Numbered from the stretch's first letter, positions 8,255 through 18,801 are shown. The stretch: DNA of 64,000 bases from Halopseudomonas sabulinigri (GCA_011053055.1 DRHT01000031.1:310001-374000); one strand, 5' to 3'. Notes: generated from the letters alone by a model not told the origin. Made by a program: numbers and translations.

Positions 8255-9016
8255 ATGTCCATCAAACGCAAACCTTTAATAGGTATTCCCTGCTGCACTG
8301 AGCAAGTCGGCCTGCATCCTTTCCATGTTGTGGGCGAAAAATACATCCTCGGCGTAGTAGAGGGTGCCAAGGGATTGCCGCTACTGATACCGGCGCTCGG
8401 TAGCGCGCTGGATACAGAGCAATTGCTGGAGCTATTGGATGGCATTATGTTCACGGGCTCCCCCTCCAATGTCGAGCCGCGCCATTACAACGGCCCCGCC
8501 AGCGCCGAGGGCACCAAACATGACCCCAAGCGCGACGCCACTACGCTGCCGCTGATCAAAGCAGCGATTGCGCAGGGTGTGCCAGTGTTGGGCATTTGTC
8601 GCGGCTTTCAAGAAATGAACGTAGCCTTTGGCGGCAGCCTGCATCAACGGCTGTATGAAGTCGGTGGATATATTGAACACCGCGAGCCAAAAGACCAACC
8701 GGTTGCCATTCAGTATGGTTTATCCCACGAGGTTCAGGTGGAACCGGGAGGATTGCTCTACGATATATCAGGCTGTAGCTCGGCTCAGGTCAACTCTCTG
8801 CATACGCAGGGCGTAGATCAGTTAGGGCCGGGGCTGCAGCCTGAAGCCAAAGCGCCTGATGGACTGATCGAGGCCTTCTCGGTCAGTCATGCATCCAATT
8901 TCGCCCTTGGCGTACAGTGGCATCCAGAATGGCAGGTAAAGGACAACACCTTCTATCTGTCGATTTTTCAGGCGTTTGGTGACGCCTGTAGAGCCCGTGC
9001 GTCGCGGCACTCCTGA
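8255..9016 (+). CDS. spuA: Gamma-glutamyl-GABA hydrolase, class I glutamine-amidotransferase-like
   Basis: 253 aa. Hydrolyses gamma-glutamyl-GABA to glutamate and GABA, the last step of the glutamylation route (PuuD-type reaction). Catalytic triad visible: Cys115 in VLGICRGFQEMN, His223 and Glu225 in GVQWHPEW. The ribosome site before the ATG is poor, so the start is the weakest part of the call. First gene of the spuA-H operon; the stop is 7 bases before the spuB start. Confidence 0.94.
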   Translation: MSIKRKPLIGIPCCTEQVGLHPFHVVGEKYILGVVEGAKGLPLLIPALGSALDTEQLLELLDGIMFTGSPSNVEPRHYNGPASAEGTKHDPKRDATTLPLIKAAIAQGVPVLGICRGFQEMNVAFGGSLHQRLYEVGGYIEHREPKDQPVAIQYGLSHEVQVEPGGLLYDISGCSSAQVNSLHTQGVDQLGPGLQPEAKAPDGLIEAFSVSHASNFALGVQWHPEWQVKDNTFYLSIFQAFGDACRARASRHS

Positions 9017-9023
9017 GGCTGTT

Positions 9024-10370
9024 ATGAACAAGATTGAAGCGTGGTTGAAAGAACACAAAATTACCGAGGTTGAGTGCATGGTCAGCGACCTGACCGGCAT
9101 TGCCCGCGGCAAGATAGCTCCGACGATGAAGTTCATCTCAGAAAAAGGCATGCGCCTGCCCGAAAGCATCTTGCTGCAATCGGTGACCGGCGACTATGTC
9201 GAAGACGAGATCTATTACGACCTGCTCGACCCGGCGGATATCGACATGATCTGCAAGCCGGATGAAAACGCCATTTATCTAGTCCCGTGGGCGTTGGAGC
9301 CAACCGCGCAGATCATTCATGAGTGCTTCGACAAGACCGGCACCCCGATTGAAATGTCGCCGCGCAACGTGCTCAAAACAGTACTCAAGCTATATGAAGA
9401 GAAGGGTTGGCAGCCGATCGTTGCGCCTGAGATGGAGTTCTACCTGACCAAGCGCAATGAAGACCCTGACCTGCCGTTACAGGCACCGATAGGTCGCTCC
9501 GGACGTCAGGAAACCGGACGGCAATCATTTTCTATTGATGCAGCGAACGAATTCGACCCGCTGTTCGAGGACATGTACGACTGGTGCGAGGCCCAAGGCC
9601 TGGATCTGGATACACTGATCCATGAAGAAGGCACCGCGCAGATGGAGATCAACTTCCGTCACGGCGACCCATTGCACCTGGCAGATCAAATTCTGGTGTT
9701 CAAACGCACCATGCGCGAGGCCGCGCTCAAGCACGACATCACCGCTACCTTTATGGCCAAGCCGATTACCAATGAGCCGGGCAGTGCGATGCACCTGCAC
9801 CAGAGCATCGTGGATCGCAAGACCGGCGAAAATGTCTTCTCAAACGAAGATGGCAGCATGAGTGAGTTGTTCTTGCATCACATCGGCGGTTTGCAACGCT
9901 ATATCCCCGAGATCCTGCCGCTATTCGCTCCCAACGTGAATTCTTTCCGCCGCTTCCTGCCCGATACCTCGGCGCCGGTTAACGTGGAGTGGGGCGAAGA
10001 AAACCGCACCGCAGGTCTGCGCGTGCCAGATTCAACCCCGCAGAACCGCCGCGTGGAAAACCGTCTACCGGGCGCTGATGCCAACCCGTATATCGCGATT
10101 GCCGCCAGCTTGCTGTGTGGCTATCTCGGCATGGTCGGCAAGATGTCGCCCTCAGCACCGGTCAAGGGCCGTGCCTATGAACGACGCAACCTACGACTGC
10201 CCTTTACCCTTGAGGCGGCGTTGGAGCGTATGGAGCAGTGCAAGGACGTAGAGGCCATATTAGGCAGCAAGTTCTGCCGCGGCTACGTAGCCGTCAAACG
10301 CGCCGAGCACGAAAACTACAAGCGAGTAATCAGCTCCTGGGAACGTGAGTTCCTGCTGCTGAGCGTGTAA
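9024..10370 (+). CDS. spuB: Glutamate-polyamine ligase (glutamine synthetase family)
   Basis: 448 aa from the ATG at 9024, which has GAGG 5 nt upstream, overlapping the spuA stop; a longer frame from 8976 would run back into spuA. Paralogue of SpuI: ECMVSDLTGIARGKIAP beta-grasp start, then EMEFYLTK, SAMHLHQSI, ENRTAGLRVP and GADANPYIAIAAS catalytic signatures. Adds glutamate to a polyamine amino group, feeding PauB/KauB/SpuA. Second gene of the spu operon. Confidence 0.93.
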   Translation: MNKIEAWLKEHKITEVECMVSDLTGIARGKIAPTMKFISEKGMRLPESILLQSVTGDYVEDEIYYDLLDPADIDMICKPDENAIYLVPWALEPTAQIIHECFDKTGTPIEMSPRNVLKTVLKLYEEKGWQPIVAPEMEFYLTKRNEDPDLPLQAPIGRSGRQETGRQSFSIDAANEFDPLFEDMYDWCEAQGLDLDTLIHEEGTAQMEINFRHGDPLHLADQILVFKRTMREAALKHDITATFMAKPITNEPGSAMHLHQSIVDRKTGENVFSNEDGSMSELFLHHIGGLQRYIPEILPLFAPNVNSFRRFLPDTSAPVNVEWGEENRTAGLRVPDSTPQNRRVENRLPGADANPYIAIAASLLCGYLGMVGKMSPSAPVKGRAYERRNLRLPFTLEAALERMEQCKDVEAILGSKFCRGYVAVKRAEHENYKRVISSWEREFLLLSV

Positions 10371-10438
10371 CCCCACACAATGGCATAACCTCCTGAGCAG
10401 CCTCGGCCGCTCGGGAGTCCGGAGATCAGGAGTACCGA

Positions 10439-11812
10439 ATGACCAGTCAAAGCAAACTCAACACCGCCGAGCTGCAAGCCATGGATGCGGCGCATTATCT
10501 GCATCCGTTCACCGACCACAAGGAGCTGGGCGAGCGCGGTGCGCGCATCATTGAGCGCGCCGAAGGCGTTTACCTGTGGGACAGCGAAGGCAACAAGGTA
10601 CTCGATGGCATGGCTGGCCTGTGGTGCGTCAATATTGGCTACGGTCGCAAGGAGTTAGCGGAGGCAGCCTATAAACAGATGCTGCAGCTGCCCTACTACA
10701 ACAGTTTCTTCCAGTGCGCGAATCCGCCAGCAGTGCAGTTGGCCAAGGCGATTGCCGACATTGCGCCGGAGCACATGAACCACGTGTTCTTCACTGGTTC
10801 AGGCTCAGAGTCCAACGATACCGTGCTGCGTATGGTGCGTCGTTACTGGGATCTGAAAGGCAAGAGTGGCAAGAAGACCATCATCAGCCGCATCAACGGC
10901 TACCACGGCTCCACCGTCGCTGGCGCCAGCCTGGGCGGCATGTCGGTCATGCATGAGCAGGGCGATCTACCGATCCCCGGCATCGTGCATATCGCGCAGC
11001 CTTATTGGTACGGCGAGGGCGGCGACATGAGCCCCGACGAGTTTGGCGTATGGGCCGCTCAGCAGCTGGAAGCCAAGATTCAGGAGTTAGGCGAGGACAA
11101 GGTCGCCGCCTTTATCGCCGAGCCTATTCAAGGCGCCGGCGGGGTGATCGTTCCGCCGGATACCTACTGGCCCGAAATCAAGCGCATTTTGGCCAAGTAC
11201 GACATTCTGCTAGTGATCGATGAGGTCATCTGCGGCTTTGGCCGTACCGGCGAATGGTTCGGCAGCCAACACTATGATCTAAAGCCCGACTTTATGCCGA
11301 TTGCCAAAGGTATGACCTCAGGTTACTTGCCCATGGGTGGCGTGATCGTCAGTGACCGCGTAACCGAGACACTGGTTGAGCATGGCGGCGAGTTCTTCCA
11401 CGGCTATACCTACTCGGGTCATCCGGTCGCTGCCGCAGTCGGCCTGGAAAACCTGCGCATTATGCGTGAAGAGAAGCTGACCGATTACGTGAAACAAGAA
11501 GCGGCACCGTATTTGCAAAAGAAAATTGCCGAACTGGCGGAGCACCGTCTGGTCGGCGAAGTGCGCGGTGTCGGATTGCTAGGCGCAATCGAGTTGGTAA
11601 AAGACAAAGCGACCCGTGAGCGTTTCCCGGACAAGGGCACCACGGGCTCTTTGTGTCGCGACTTCTGTGTCAGCAATGGCCTGGTTATGCGTGCGGTAGG
11701 AGACACCATGATCATGTCGCCACCGCTGGTCATCAGCAAGACAGAGATCGACGAAATGGTCGGCAAGATCTGGATCGTACTGGACCAGACCGCGGAGCAA
11801 CTGGGCGTATAA
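10439..11812 (+). CDS. spuC: Putrescine-pyruvate aminotransferase, class III
   Basis: 457 aa PLP enzyme that transfers an amino group of putrescine (and probably cadaverine) to pyruvate, giving 4-aminobutyraldehyde; this bypasses glutamylation. PLP-binding Lys lies in MPIAKGMTSGYLPMGGV, preceded by the LLVIDEVICGFGRTGEWFGS Asp motif; N-terminal GMAGLWCVNIGYG and FFTGSGSESNDT segments are typical of the SpuC/YgjG-like group. Good AGGAG 6 nt before the ATG; 68 bp after spuB. Confidence 0.94.
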   Translation: MTSQSKLNTAELQAMDAAHYLHPFTDHKELGERGARIIERAEGVYLWDSEGNKVLDGMAGLWCVNIGYGRKELAEAAYKQMLQLPYYNSFFQCANPPAVQLAKAIADIAPEHMNHVFFTGSGSESNDTVLRMVRRYWDLKGKSGKKTIISRINGYHGSTVAGASLGGMSVMHEQGDLPIPGIVHIAQPYWYGEGGDMSPDEFGVWAAQQLEAKIQELGEDKVAAFIAEPIQGAGGVIVPPDTYWPEIKRILAKYDILLVIDEVICGFGRTGEWFGSQHYDLKPDFMPIAKGMTSGYLPMGGVIVSDRVTETLVEHGGEFFHGYTYSGHPVAAAVGLENLRIMREEKLTDYVKQEAAPYLQKKIAELAEHRLVGEVRGVGLLGAIELVKDKATRERFPDKGTTGSLCRDFCVSNGLVMRAVGDTMIMSPPLVISKTEIDEMVGKIWIVLDQTAEQLGV

Positions 11813-11914
11813 GCGCCCTCCTGCACCACTGACTATGCTTGCCAAGGGACGTTTTACCCAGGGGCGCTTAGGCTACCCGATACTGCATTTCCAAAAAAAT
11901 GGATGGAGAGCTGA

Positions 11915-13015
<1,101 letters not shown>

Positions 13016-13102
13016 TTGCCTAAATCCGGCCGGCGGTAACGACCCCGGCCAAACCCAAAAAATCAGACCAGGCAAGCTGCTGGAGTCTGAATAGGAGAGA
13101 CC

Positions 13103-14206
13103 ATGAAGCGTCCCATGAAAAAAACATTGCTGGCCATGACCACCGCTGCCTTGCTAGGTGGCGTGGGTGCCGCCCAAGCTGACGGCAAGCTGAATATCTA
13201 TAACTGGTCGGACTATATTGCCGAAGACACTATTGCCAATTTCGAGAAAGAAACCGGCATTCAAGTGACTTACGACGTCTACGACTCCAATGACGTGCTC
13301 GACGCCAAGCTGCTGACCGGGCGTTCCGGCTTCGATTTGGTCGTACCGTCCAACAACTTTCTGACCAAACAGATCAAGGCCGGCGTTTATCTGGAGCTGG
13401 ATCACAGCAAGTTGCCCAACATGAGCAACCTGAACCCCGAGCTGATGAAGCAGATGGAAAGCATCGATCCGGGCAGCAAGCATTCGATCCCTTATCTGTG
13501 GGGCACCAACGGCATCGGCTACAACGTCGAGAAGGTTAAAGCCGCGCTGGGTGAAGATATGCCGCTGGACTCCTGGGCGCTGATTTTTGACCCTAAGTAC
13601 ACCAGCAAGCTGTCTAGCTGCGGTATCAGCATGCTCGACTCGGCCGATGAAATGCTGCCCAACGCCCTCGCCTACCTGGGCCTGGATCCTAATAGCACCA
13701 GTGCCGACGATCTAAAGAAGGCCGAAGAACTACTGCTGGGTGTACGTAAAGACATCACCTACTTCCACTCTTCGCGCTATATCTCTGATCTGGCCAACGG
13801 CGACATCTGCGTAGCCGCTGGCTTCTCTGGCGACATATTCCAGGCCGCTGCACGCGCTGAAGAAGCCGAGAACGGTATCGACATCAAGTACATCATTCCG
13901 AAGGAAGGCGCGACCCTGTGGTTTGACATGCTGGCGATTCCGAAGGATTCCTCCAATCCCGAAAACGCGCTTGCCTTCATCAACTACGTGCTGCGTCCGG
14001 ACGTGATCGCACCGATCACCGACTACGTTGCCTACGCCAACCCAAACAAGGCCTCAGATGAACTGGTAGATCCAGATATCCGTACCGATCCGGCTATCTA
14101 CCCGTCTGACGAGATCATGAGCCGGCTGTACGTCAACGTGCCGCGCTCAATGGCCGGCCAGCGTCTGATGACCCGCTCATGGAGCCGCATCAAATCCGGT
14201 CGCTGA
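13103..14206 (+). CDS. spuE: Periplasmic polyamine-binding protein
   Basis: 367 aa paralogue of SpuD, tandem duplicate 87 bp downstream. Signal peptide 1-26 ends ...GVGAAQA, mature [15 protein letters not shown]. Strong AGGAG ribosome site. By order it corresponds to the spermidine-binding SpuE. A perfect hairpin follows immediately, which may make the mRNA for this abundant periplasmic protein more stable than that of the downstream transporter genes. Confidence 0.93.
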   Translation: MKRPMKKTLLAMTTAALLGGVGAAQADGKLNIYNWSDYIAEDTIANFEKETGIQVTYDVYDSNDVLDAKLLTGRSGFDLVVPSNNFLTKQIKAGVYLELDHSKLPNMSNLNPELMKQMESIDPGSKHSIPYLWGTNGIGYNVEKVKAALGEDMPLDSWALIFDPKYTSKLSSCGISMLDSADEMLPNALAYLGLDPNSTSADDLKKAEELLLGVRKDITYFHSSRYISDLANGDICVAAGFSGDIFQAAARAEEAENGIDIKYIIPKEGATLWFDMLAIPKDSSNPENALAFINYVLRPDVIAPITDYVAYANPNKASDELVDPDIRTDPAIYPSDEIMSRLYVNVPRSMAGQRLMTRSWSRIKSGR

Positions 14207-14216
14207 GAGCAAACTG

Positions 14217-14246
14217 AATAAGGGCTGCCCATGGGCAGCCCTTATT
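14217..14246 (+). terminator. 13-bp intercistronic hairpin between spuE and spuF
   Basis: AATAAGGGCTGCC, loop CATG, then the exact complement. No U-tract follows, and the operon continues on the same strand, so it is more likely a partial terminator or a 3' stabiliser giving more SpuD/SpuE than SpuFGH. Confidence 0.6.
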
Positions 14247-14360
14247 GGATACAACAAATAATTCAATCTCACTGCAACGTACAAATCGCAGTGACAAAAA
14301 CAAGTGCATTCTGCGCCGCAGACAGCGTAGAAGCAGGTGGAAAGATACCCGGAGAACATT

Positions 14361-15497
14361 ATGGTTGGTGCAGCAGGGGCCATGAAACAGGCCATGGCCA
14401 AGGCAGAACCCGATGAGTACGTAAAGATCGAGCGCATCAGCAAGCGCTTTGATGAGTCATTGGCGGTTGATGACGTTAGCCTGACCATCAACAGAGGCGA
14501 AATTTTCGCGCTGCTGGGTGGCTCAGGCTCGGGTAAGTCCACGCTGCTGCGGATTCTCGCTGGCTTTGAACGACCGACCGAGGGCCGCGTATTACTCGAC
14601 GGTCAGGACATCACCGACCTGCCGCCCTACGAACGCCCGATCAACATGATGTTCCAGTCCTACGCGCTGTTCCCGCACATGACGGTAGAGCAAAACATCG
14701 CCTTCGGCCTAAAGCAGGACAAGATGAGCAAAGCCGAGGTCAATGATCGCGTGCAAGAAATGCTCAAGCTGGTACACATGACCGAATACGCACGCCGCAA
14801 GCCTGACCAACTATCTGGCGGCCAACGTCAGCGTGTTGCTCTCGCCCGCTCGCTGGCCAAGCGTCCCAAGGTGTTGCTGCTGGATGAGCCCATGGGCGCG
14901 CTGGACAAAAAACTGCGCTCACAGATGCAATTGGAGCTAGTCGAGATCATCGAGCGTGTCGGCGTAACCTGCATCATGGTGACCCACGATCAGGAAGAGG
15001 CCATGACCATGGCCCAGCGCATCGCCATCATGCATCAAGGCTGGATCGCGCAAGTTGGCACCCCCATGGACATTTATGAAAGCCCGCTGAGCCGTCACGT
15101 GGCAGAGTTCATCGGTAGCGTGAACATTTTTGAAGGTGAAATATCCGTCGACGTGGAAGACCACGCGATCATTCAATGCCCGGTGCTCGATCATCCCATT
15201 TACGTTGGCCACGGAATTTCAACCCGCGCTCAAGACAAGAAAATCATCTACGCGCTGCGCCCCGAGAAGGTCTGGGTCTCGACTGAGAAACCCGATACCG
15301 AGTACAACTGGTCGCACGGCGAAGTACACGATATCGCCTACCTTGGCGGCCACTCTGTGTATTACATCAAGCTCGACAGCGGCCTGATAGTGCAGGCCTT
15401 CATGGCCAACTCCGAGCGTCGTCTGCCGCGCCCGACCTGGGAAGATGAGGTCTATATCAGCTGGGAGGATGACAGCGGGGTGATATTGCACTCATGA
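14361..15497 (+). CDS. spuF: Polyamine ABC transporter ATP-binding protein
   Basis: 378 aa from the ATG at 14361, chosen over the GTG at 14337 because GGAG lies 6 nt upstream. Walker A GGSGSGKS (53-60), ABC signature LSGGQ (151-155), Walker B VLLLDE (171-176), H-loop in CIMVTHDQEEAM, and a C-terminal TOBE domain (~290-370), as in PotA/PotG. Energises uptake through SpuG/SpuH. Overlaps spuG by ATGA. Confidence 0.95.
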   Translation: MVGAAGAMKQAMAKAEPDEYVKIERISKRFDESLAVDDVSLTINRGEIFALLGGSGSGKSTLLRILAGFERPTEGRVLLDGQDITDLPPYERPINMMFQSYALFPHMTVEQNIAFGLKQDKMSKAEVNDRVQEMLKLVHMTEYARRKPDQLSGGQRQRVALARSLAKRPKVLLLDEPMGALDKKLRSQMQLELVEIIERVGVTCIMVTHDQEEAMTMAQRIAIMHQGWIAQVGTPMDIYESPLSRHVAEFIGSVNIFEGEISVDVEDHAIIQCPVLDHPIYVGHGISTRAQDKKIIYALRPEKVWVSTEKPDTEYNWSHGEVHDIAYLGGHSVYYIKLDSGLIVQAFMANSERRLPRPTWEDEVYISWEDDSGVILHS

Positions 15498-16402
15498 AAA
15501 CCCCATCGCTCTCACGCCTACTGCCGAGCGGGCGCCTGTGGGTCATCAGCGTGCCATATCTGTGGCTGCTGCTGTTCTTCCTGCTGCCTTTCGCTATCGT
15601 CCTGAAGATCAGTTTTTCGCAGGCAGCGATTGCTATCCCACCGTACGACCCAATTTTTCAGTACGTTGAGCAGACGCTCAATGTGGTGCTTAATTTCGGC
15701 AACTACATTTTCCTCTCGCAGGACGGCCTCTATCTGGCGGCCTATCTTGGCTCACTGCAGATTGCCTTCTTTTCGACCGTAATCTGTTTGTTAGTTGGAT
15801 ACCCAATGGCCTACGCCATCGCCCGCGCGCCGAAGGAAAAACAACTGGTTTATCTGCTACTGGTAATGATGCCCACCTGGACTGCGATTCTGATCCGCGT
15901 GTATGCCTGGATGGGTATTCTCAGCAACAACGGCCTGCTCAACACCGCTTTGTTATACATCGGTGTGATTAACGAACCGCTGCAAATCCTCAACACCAAT
16001 ATTGCGGTCTACATAGGCGTGGTTTATGCCTACCTGCCGTTCATGATTTTGCCGTTGTACGCCAACCTGGTGAAGCATGACAACAGCCTGCTGGAAGCGG
16101 CTATGGACCTGGGTGCTGGAAAAGTCAGAGCATTCTGGAGCATTACCATTCCTCTATCAAAAAGCGGGATCATCGCTGGCTCTATGCTGGTTTTCATTCC
16201 GGTGGTGGGTGAGTTTGTCATTCCAGAGCTGTTAGGCGGCCCGGAAACGCTGATGATCGGCAAAGTGTTGTGGCAGGAGTTCTTCAATAACCGCGACTGG
16301 CCTGTGGCCTCCGCGCTGGCAATAGTAATGCTGGTGATCCTGATCGTGCCTTTGATCCTGTTCCACTATAACCAGGCCAAGGAAATGGAGAAAAAAGCAT
16401 GA
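15494..16402 (+). CDS. spuG: Polyamine ABC transporter permease
   Basis: 302 aa inner-membrane protein with six predicted membrane spans; the EAA coupling loop is EAAMDLGAGKVRAFWSITI. PotB/PotH type. Start overlaps the spuF stop (ATGA) and the stop overlaps spuH, so translation is coupled along the operon. Confidence 0.95.
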   Translation: MKTPSLSRLLPSGRLWVISVPYLWLLLFFLLPFAIVLKISFSQAAIAIPPYDPIFQYVEQTLNVVLNFGNYIFLSQDGLYLAAYLGSLQIAFFSTVICLLVGYPMAYAIARAPKEKQLVYLLLVMMPTWTAILIRVYAWMGILSNNGLLNTALLYIGVINEPLQILNTNIAVYIGVVYAYLPFMILPLYANLVKHDNSLLEAAMDLGAGKVRAFWSITIPLSKSGIIAGSMLVFIPVVGEFVIPELLGGPETLMIGKVLWQEFFNNRDWPVASALAIVMLVILIVPLILFHYNQAKEMEKKA

Positions 16403-17265
16403 GCAAGCGCCCCGGTTTCTCCACCGTCATGCTCTGGTTAGGGCTGGCCTTCATCTACATACCGATGATCATTCTGGTGATCTACTCGTTCAACGCCTCG
16501 CGTCTGGTCACCGTGTGGGGCGGCTGGTCGCTGCACTGGTATGCCGGCTTGCTGGACAACACCCAGCTAATGAATGCGGTCAAACGCAGCCTGCAAATCG
16601 CCTTCTTCACGGCCTGTGCTGCGGTTTGCCTGGGCACCCTCGCTGCCTTTGTGATGACCCGCATCAAACGCTTCCGTGGCCGCACCATGTTCTCTGGACT
16701 AGTGACCGCGCCTTTGGTCATGCCCGAGGTGATCACAGGTCTGTCCTTGCTGTTGCTGTTTGTAGCCATGGCGCAGATGATCGGCTGGCCGGCTGAGCGT
16801 GGCATGGTGACCATCTGGATCGCCCATGTAACCTTCTGCACATCCTACGTGGCAGTGGTGGTCAGTGGCCGCCTGAGCGAGCTGGACCAGTCCATCGAAG
16901 AGGCCGCTATGGATCTCGGTGCGCGACCCTGGAAAACCTTCCTGCTTATAACTGTGCCGATGATTGCACCGTCTATTGCGGCGGGCTGGTTGCTGTCATT
17001 CACGTTGTCGCTAGATGACCTGGTACTCGCCAGTTTCGTTTCTGGCCCTGGGTCAACCACGCTGCCTATGGAAGTGTTTTCCTCAGTGCGGTTGGGCGTT
17101 AAGCCCGAGATCAATGCCATTGCCAGCGTGATCCTACTGGCGGTATCGATTTTCACTCTGATCGCCTGGTTTATCGCACGCAGCGCAGACAAGCGCCGTG
17201 GCAAGCCACCGGAAGACGATGAGAGTGTTAGTTGGCAATCGGTGATCGATAGCCGCCGTAACTAA
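16399..17265 (+). CDS. spuH: Polyamine ABC transporter permease
   Basis: 288 aa, second permease (PotC/PotI type), six spans, EAA loop EEAAMDLGARPWKTFLLITV. Last gene of the spuA-H operon; a strong hairpin follows 25 bp after the stop. Confidence 0.95.
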   Translation: MSKRPGFSTVMLWLGLAFIYIPMIILVIYSFNASRLVTVWGGWSLHWYAGLLDNTQLMNAVKRSLQIAFFTACAAVCLGTLAAFVMTRIKRFRGRTMFSGLVTAPLVMPEVITGLSLLLLFVAMAQMIGWPAERGMVTIWIAHVTFCTSYVAVVVSGRLSELDQSIEEAAMDLGARPWKTFLLITVPMIAPSIAAGWLLSFTLSLDDLVLASFVSGPGSTTLPMEVFSSVRLGVKPEINAIASVILLAVSIFTLIAWFIARSADKRRGKPPEDDESVSWQSVIDSRRN

Positions 17266-17290
17266 ATATACTGACAGCAGTACTGGAATG

Positions 17291-17318
17291 TTCGCCGGGG
17301 CGGCTCAGCCCCGGCGAA
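17291..17318 (+). terminator. Hairpin ending the spu operon
   Basis: TTCGCCGGGGC, loop GGCTCA, GCCCCGGCGAA: 11-bp perfect stem. No T-run follows, so classical intrinsic termination is uncertain. Confidence 0.6.
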
Positions 17319-17463
17319 TGCAGTCCCTCGCGCTACTCCTCTGATTGCAATCCAACGCCTGACTCTGATTCCCGCTAGCCATTCACCGCAACGGCTTCGC
17401 CGCCCTCTCTGATTAGAAAAAACAGTTGGCATTTATCTGGAAGATCTTTACTCTACGCAGAGT

Positions 17464-17479
17464 GAATGAATATTCATTC
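17464..17479. promoter_or_regulatory. TetR-type operator, copy 1
   Basis: GAATGAATATTCATTC, a perfect 16-bp palindrome 83 bp before the start of the TetR gene. A near-identical copy lies at 17561-17576. Form and length fit operators of TetR-family repressors. Confidence 0.65.
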
Positions 17480-17560
17480 TTGTGCGGCTTAGCAATCTAC
17501 CTTAGCCTTTAACGGCGGGGTGATGCGCTGTACAAATTGGCGATAGTGGTTAGAATGCGC

Positions 17561-17576
17561 GAATGAATACTCATTC
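17561..17576. promoter_or_regulatory. TetR-type operator, copy 2, over the start codon
   Basis: GAATGAATACTCATTC, one base different from copy 1. The start ATG of the TetR gene (17563) lies inside it, so the palindrome also encodes the first residues (MNTHS). The centres of the two copies are 97 bp apart. Binding here would give direct autorepression. Confidence 0.65.
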
Positions 17577-18168
17577 AACCCCCGAGCAAGCAGCCCGCCC
17601 ACGCATCAAGGATAAGCGCCAAGCCATCTTGGACGCAGCCTTGAAAGTTTTTGCAAAAGGCGGTGTGAACGGCGTGCCCATGCCCGCCCTGGCCGAACAG
17701 GCACAGGTAGGTACTGGCACCATCTATCGCTACTTCAGCAGCAAGGAAGCTCTGGTCAACGAGCTGTTTCGTGAACAGAAACGAACAACCAGCACGCGGC
17801 TATATCGCGAGCTGGATCTGTCGCTACCGGCCAAAAGCCTGTTTGCCATCGTCTGGCAGCGCATGGCTGATTTCAGCCGCAGCGACCCCGATGCTTATAT
17901 GTTCATGGAACTGCAGGATCACCGGCCTTACCTCGACGATGAAAGCAAAGCACTGGAGAAAAAAATCCTCAAGCCGATCGTCGAGCGCTACCGGCAACTT
18001 CAGCAAGAGGGGCTGTTTCGCAGCGATGTGCGCCCCGAAGTGCTAATGAGCATGGTATGGGGTGCCTTCGTGAATCTGATCAGAGCCGAACGTGACGGTC
18101 ACCTGACCCTGCAGCAGAGCGACATAGACGCCGCTTTTAACGCTTGCTGGAGTATGTGTACCGGCTGA
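17563..18168 (+). CDS. TetR-family transcriptional regulator
   Basis: 201 aa. Helix-turn-helix at residues ~20-65 (KVFAKGGVNGVPMPALAEQA, TGTIYRYFSSKEALVNELF); the rest is an all-helical effector domain. No ribosome site is visible before the ATG, because the start sits in an operator palindrome; translation may be weak or leaderless. Followed 41 bp later by a GXWXG/DUF4334 gene, the likely target and co-transcribed partner. Effector unknown. Confidence 0.9.
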   Translation: MNTHSTPEQAARPRIKDKRQAILDAALKVFAKGGVNGVPMPALAEQAQVGTGTIYRYFSSKEALVNELFREQKRTTSTRLYRELDLSLPAKSLFAIVWQRMADFSRSDPDAYMFMELQDHRPYLDDESKALEKKILKPIVERYRQLQQEGLFRSDVRPEVLMSMVWGAFVNLIRAERDGHLTLQQSDIDAAFNACWSMCTG

Positions 18169-18209
18169 TCGGATCCTTGCTGCCCACCCAAATAACAATA
18201 GGCAGGTAT

Positions 18210-18713
18210 ATGAACAAGGCAGCAAAATCCATCAGCGCGCTGGGCTTAGCCGCAGCGCTTAGCGGAGGCGTTATGGCCGGCGAAGTAGAAAACAAGCTTA
18301 TGCAAATGATCGAAAGTGGTGATGCGTATTCAGCGGAAACCCTGATGCCGCTGTTCAAGCAGCTTGAACCCGTCGACCTCGACTTCATGCTGGGCACCTG
18401 GCACGGCGGTAAATTTGACGGCGGCGCGGAGCCCGACCCGCTGAACTGGTATGGAAAACGCTTCAACAGCGTCAACGACGTAGAACCCATCCTCTACCCA
18501 GGCCCGGACGGCACACTGCAAAATTACGACAAATTGGGCCGCGCGCAGATCCGCGAGATGGTCTTTGCCGATCAAGTTTCTGCGGCGTTGATCTACGACC
18601 AGCAACCGATCATCGATTACTTCCGCAAGGTTAGTGATGACGTTGTCATAGGTCTCGGCGATATCAAGGGCAAGCCACTGGATTTTTTCTTTCACCTGAC
18701 CCGCGACAAATAG
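18210..18713 (+). CDS. GXWXG / DUF4334 domain protein with probable signal peptide
   Basis: 167 aa from the ATG at 18210 (GGCAGG upstream). GXWXG motif in DFMLGTWHGGKFDGG (residues ~56-70), then the DUF4334 part ending FFFHLTRDK. Function of the family is not known to me; members are often found beside oxidoreductases or TetR regulators. The first 24 residues (MNKAAKSISALGLAAALSGG, then VMA, then GEVE) look like a Sec signal, which would place this copy in the periplasm. Alternative: the N-terminus is a non-cleaved helix. A strong terminator follows. Confidence 0.78.
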   Translation: MNKAAKSISALGLAAALSGGVMAGEVENKLMQMIESGDAYSAETLMPLFKQLEPVDLDFMLGTWHGGKFDGGAEPDPLNWYGKRFNSVNDVEPILYPGPDGTLQNYDKLGRAQIREMVFADQVSAALIYDQQPIIDYFRKVSDDVVIGLGDIKGKPLDFFFHLTRDK

Positions 18714-18774
18714 CCAACCAGCGCCACTCCAGCGCTGCGCCACGCCGTAAATCGGGTTAGGATAGGGCATCGCC

Positions 18775-18801
18775 AACGCCGGCTCACGCCGGCGTTTTTT
18801 T
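18775..18801 (+). terminator. Rho-independent terminator
   Basis: AACGCCGGC, TCAC, GCCGGCGTT then a run of T. Ends the TetR-DUF4334 unit; the next gene starts 21 bp later. Confidence 0.85.
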
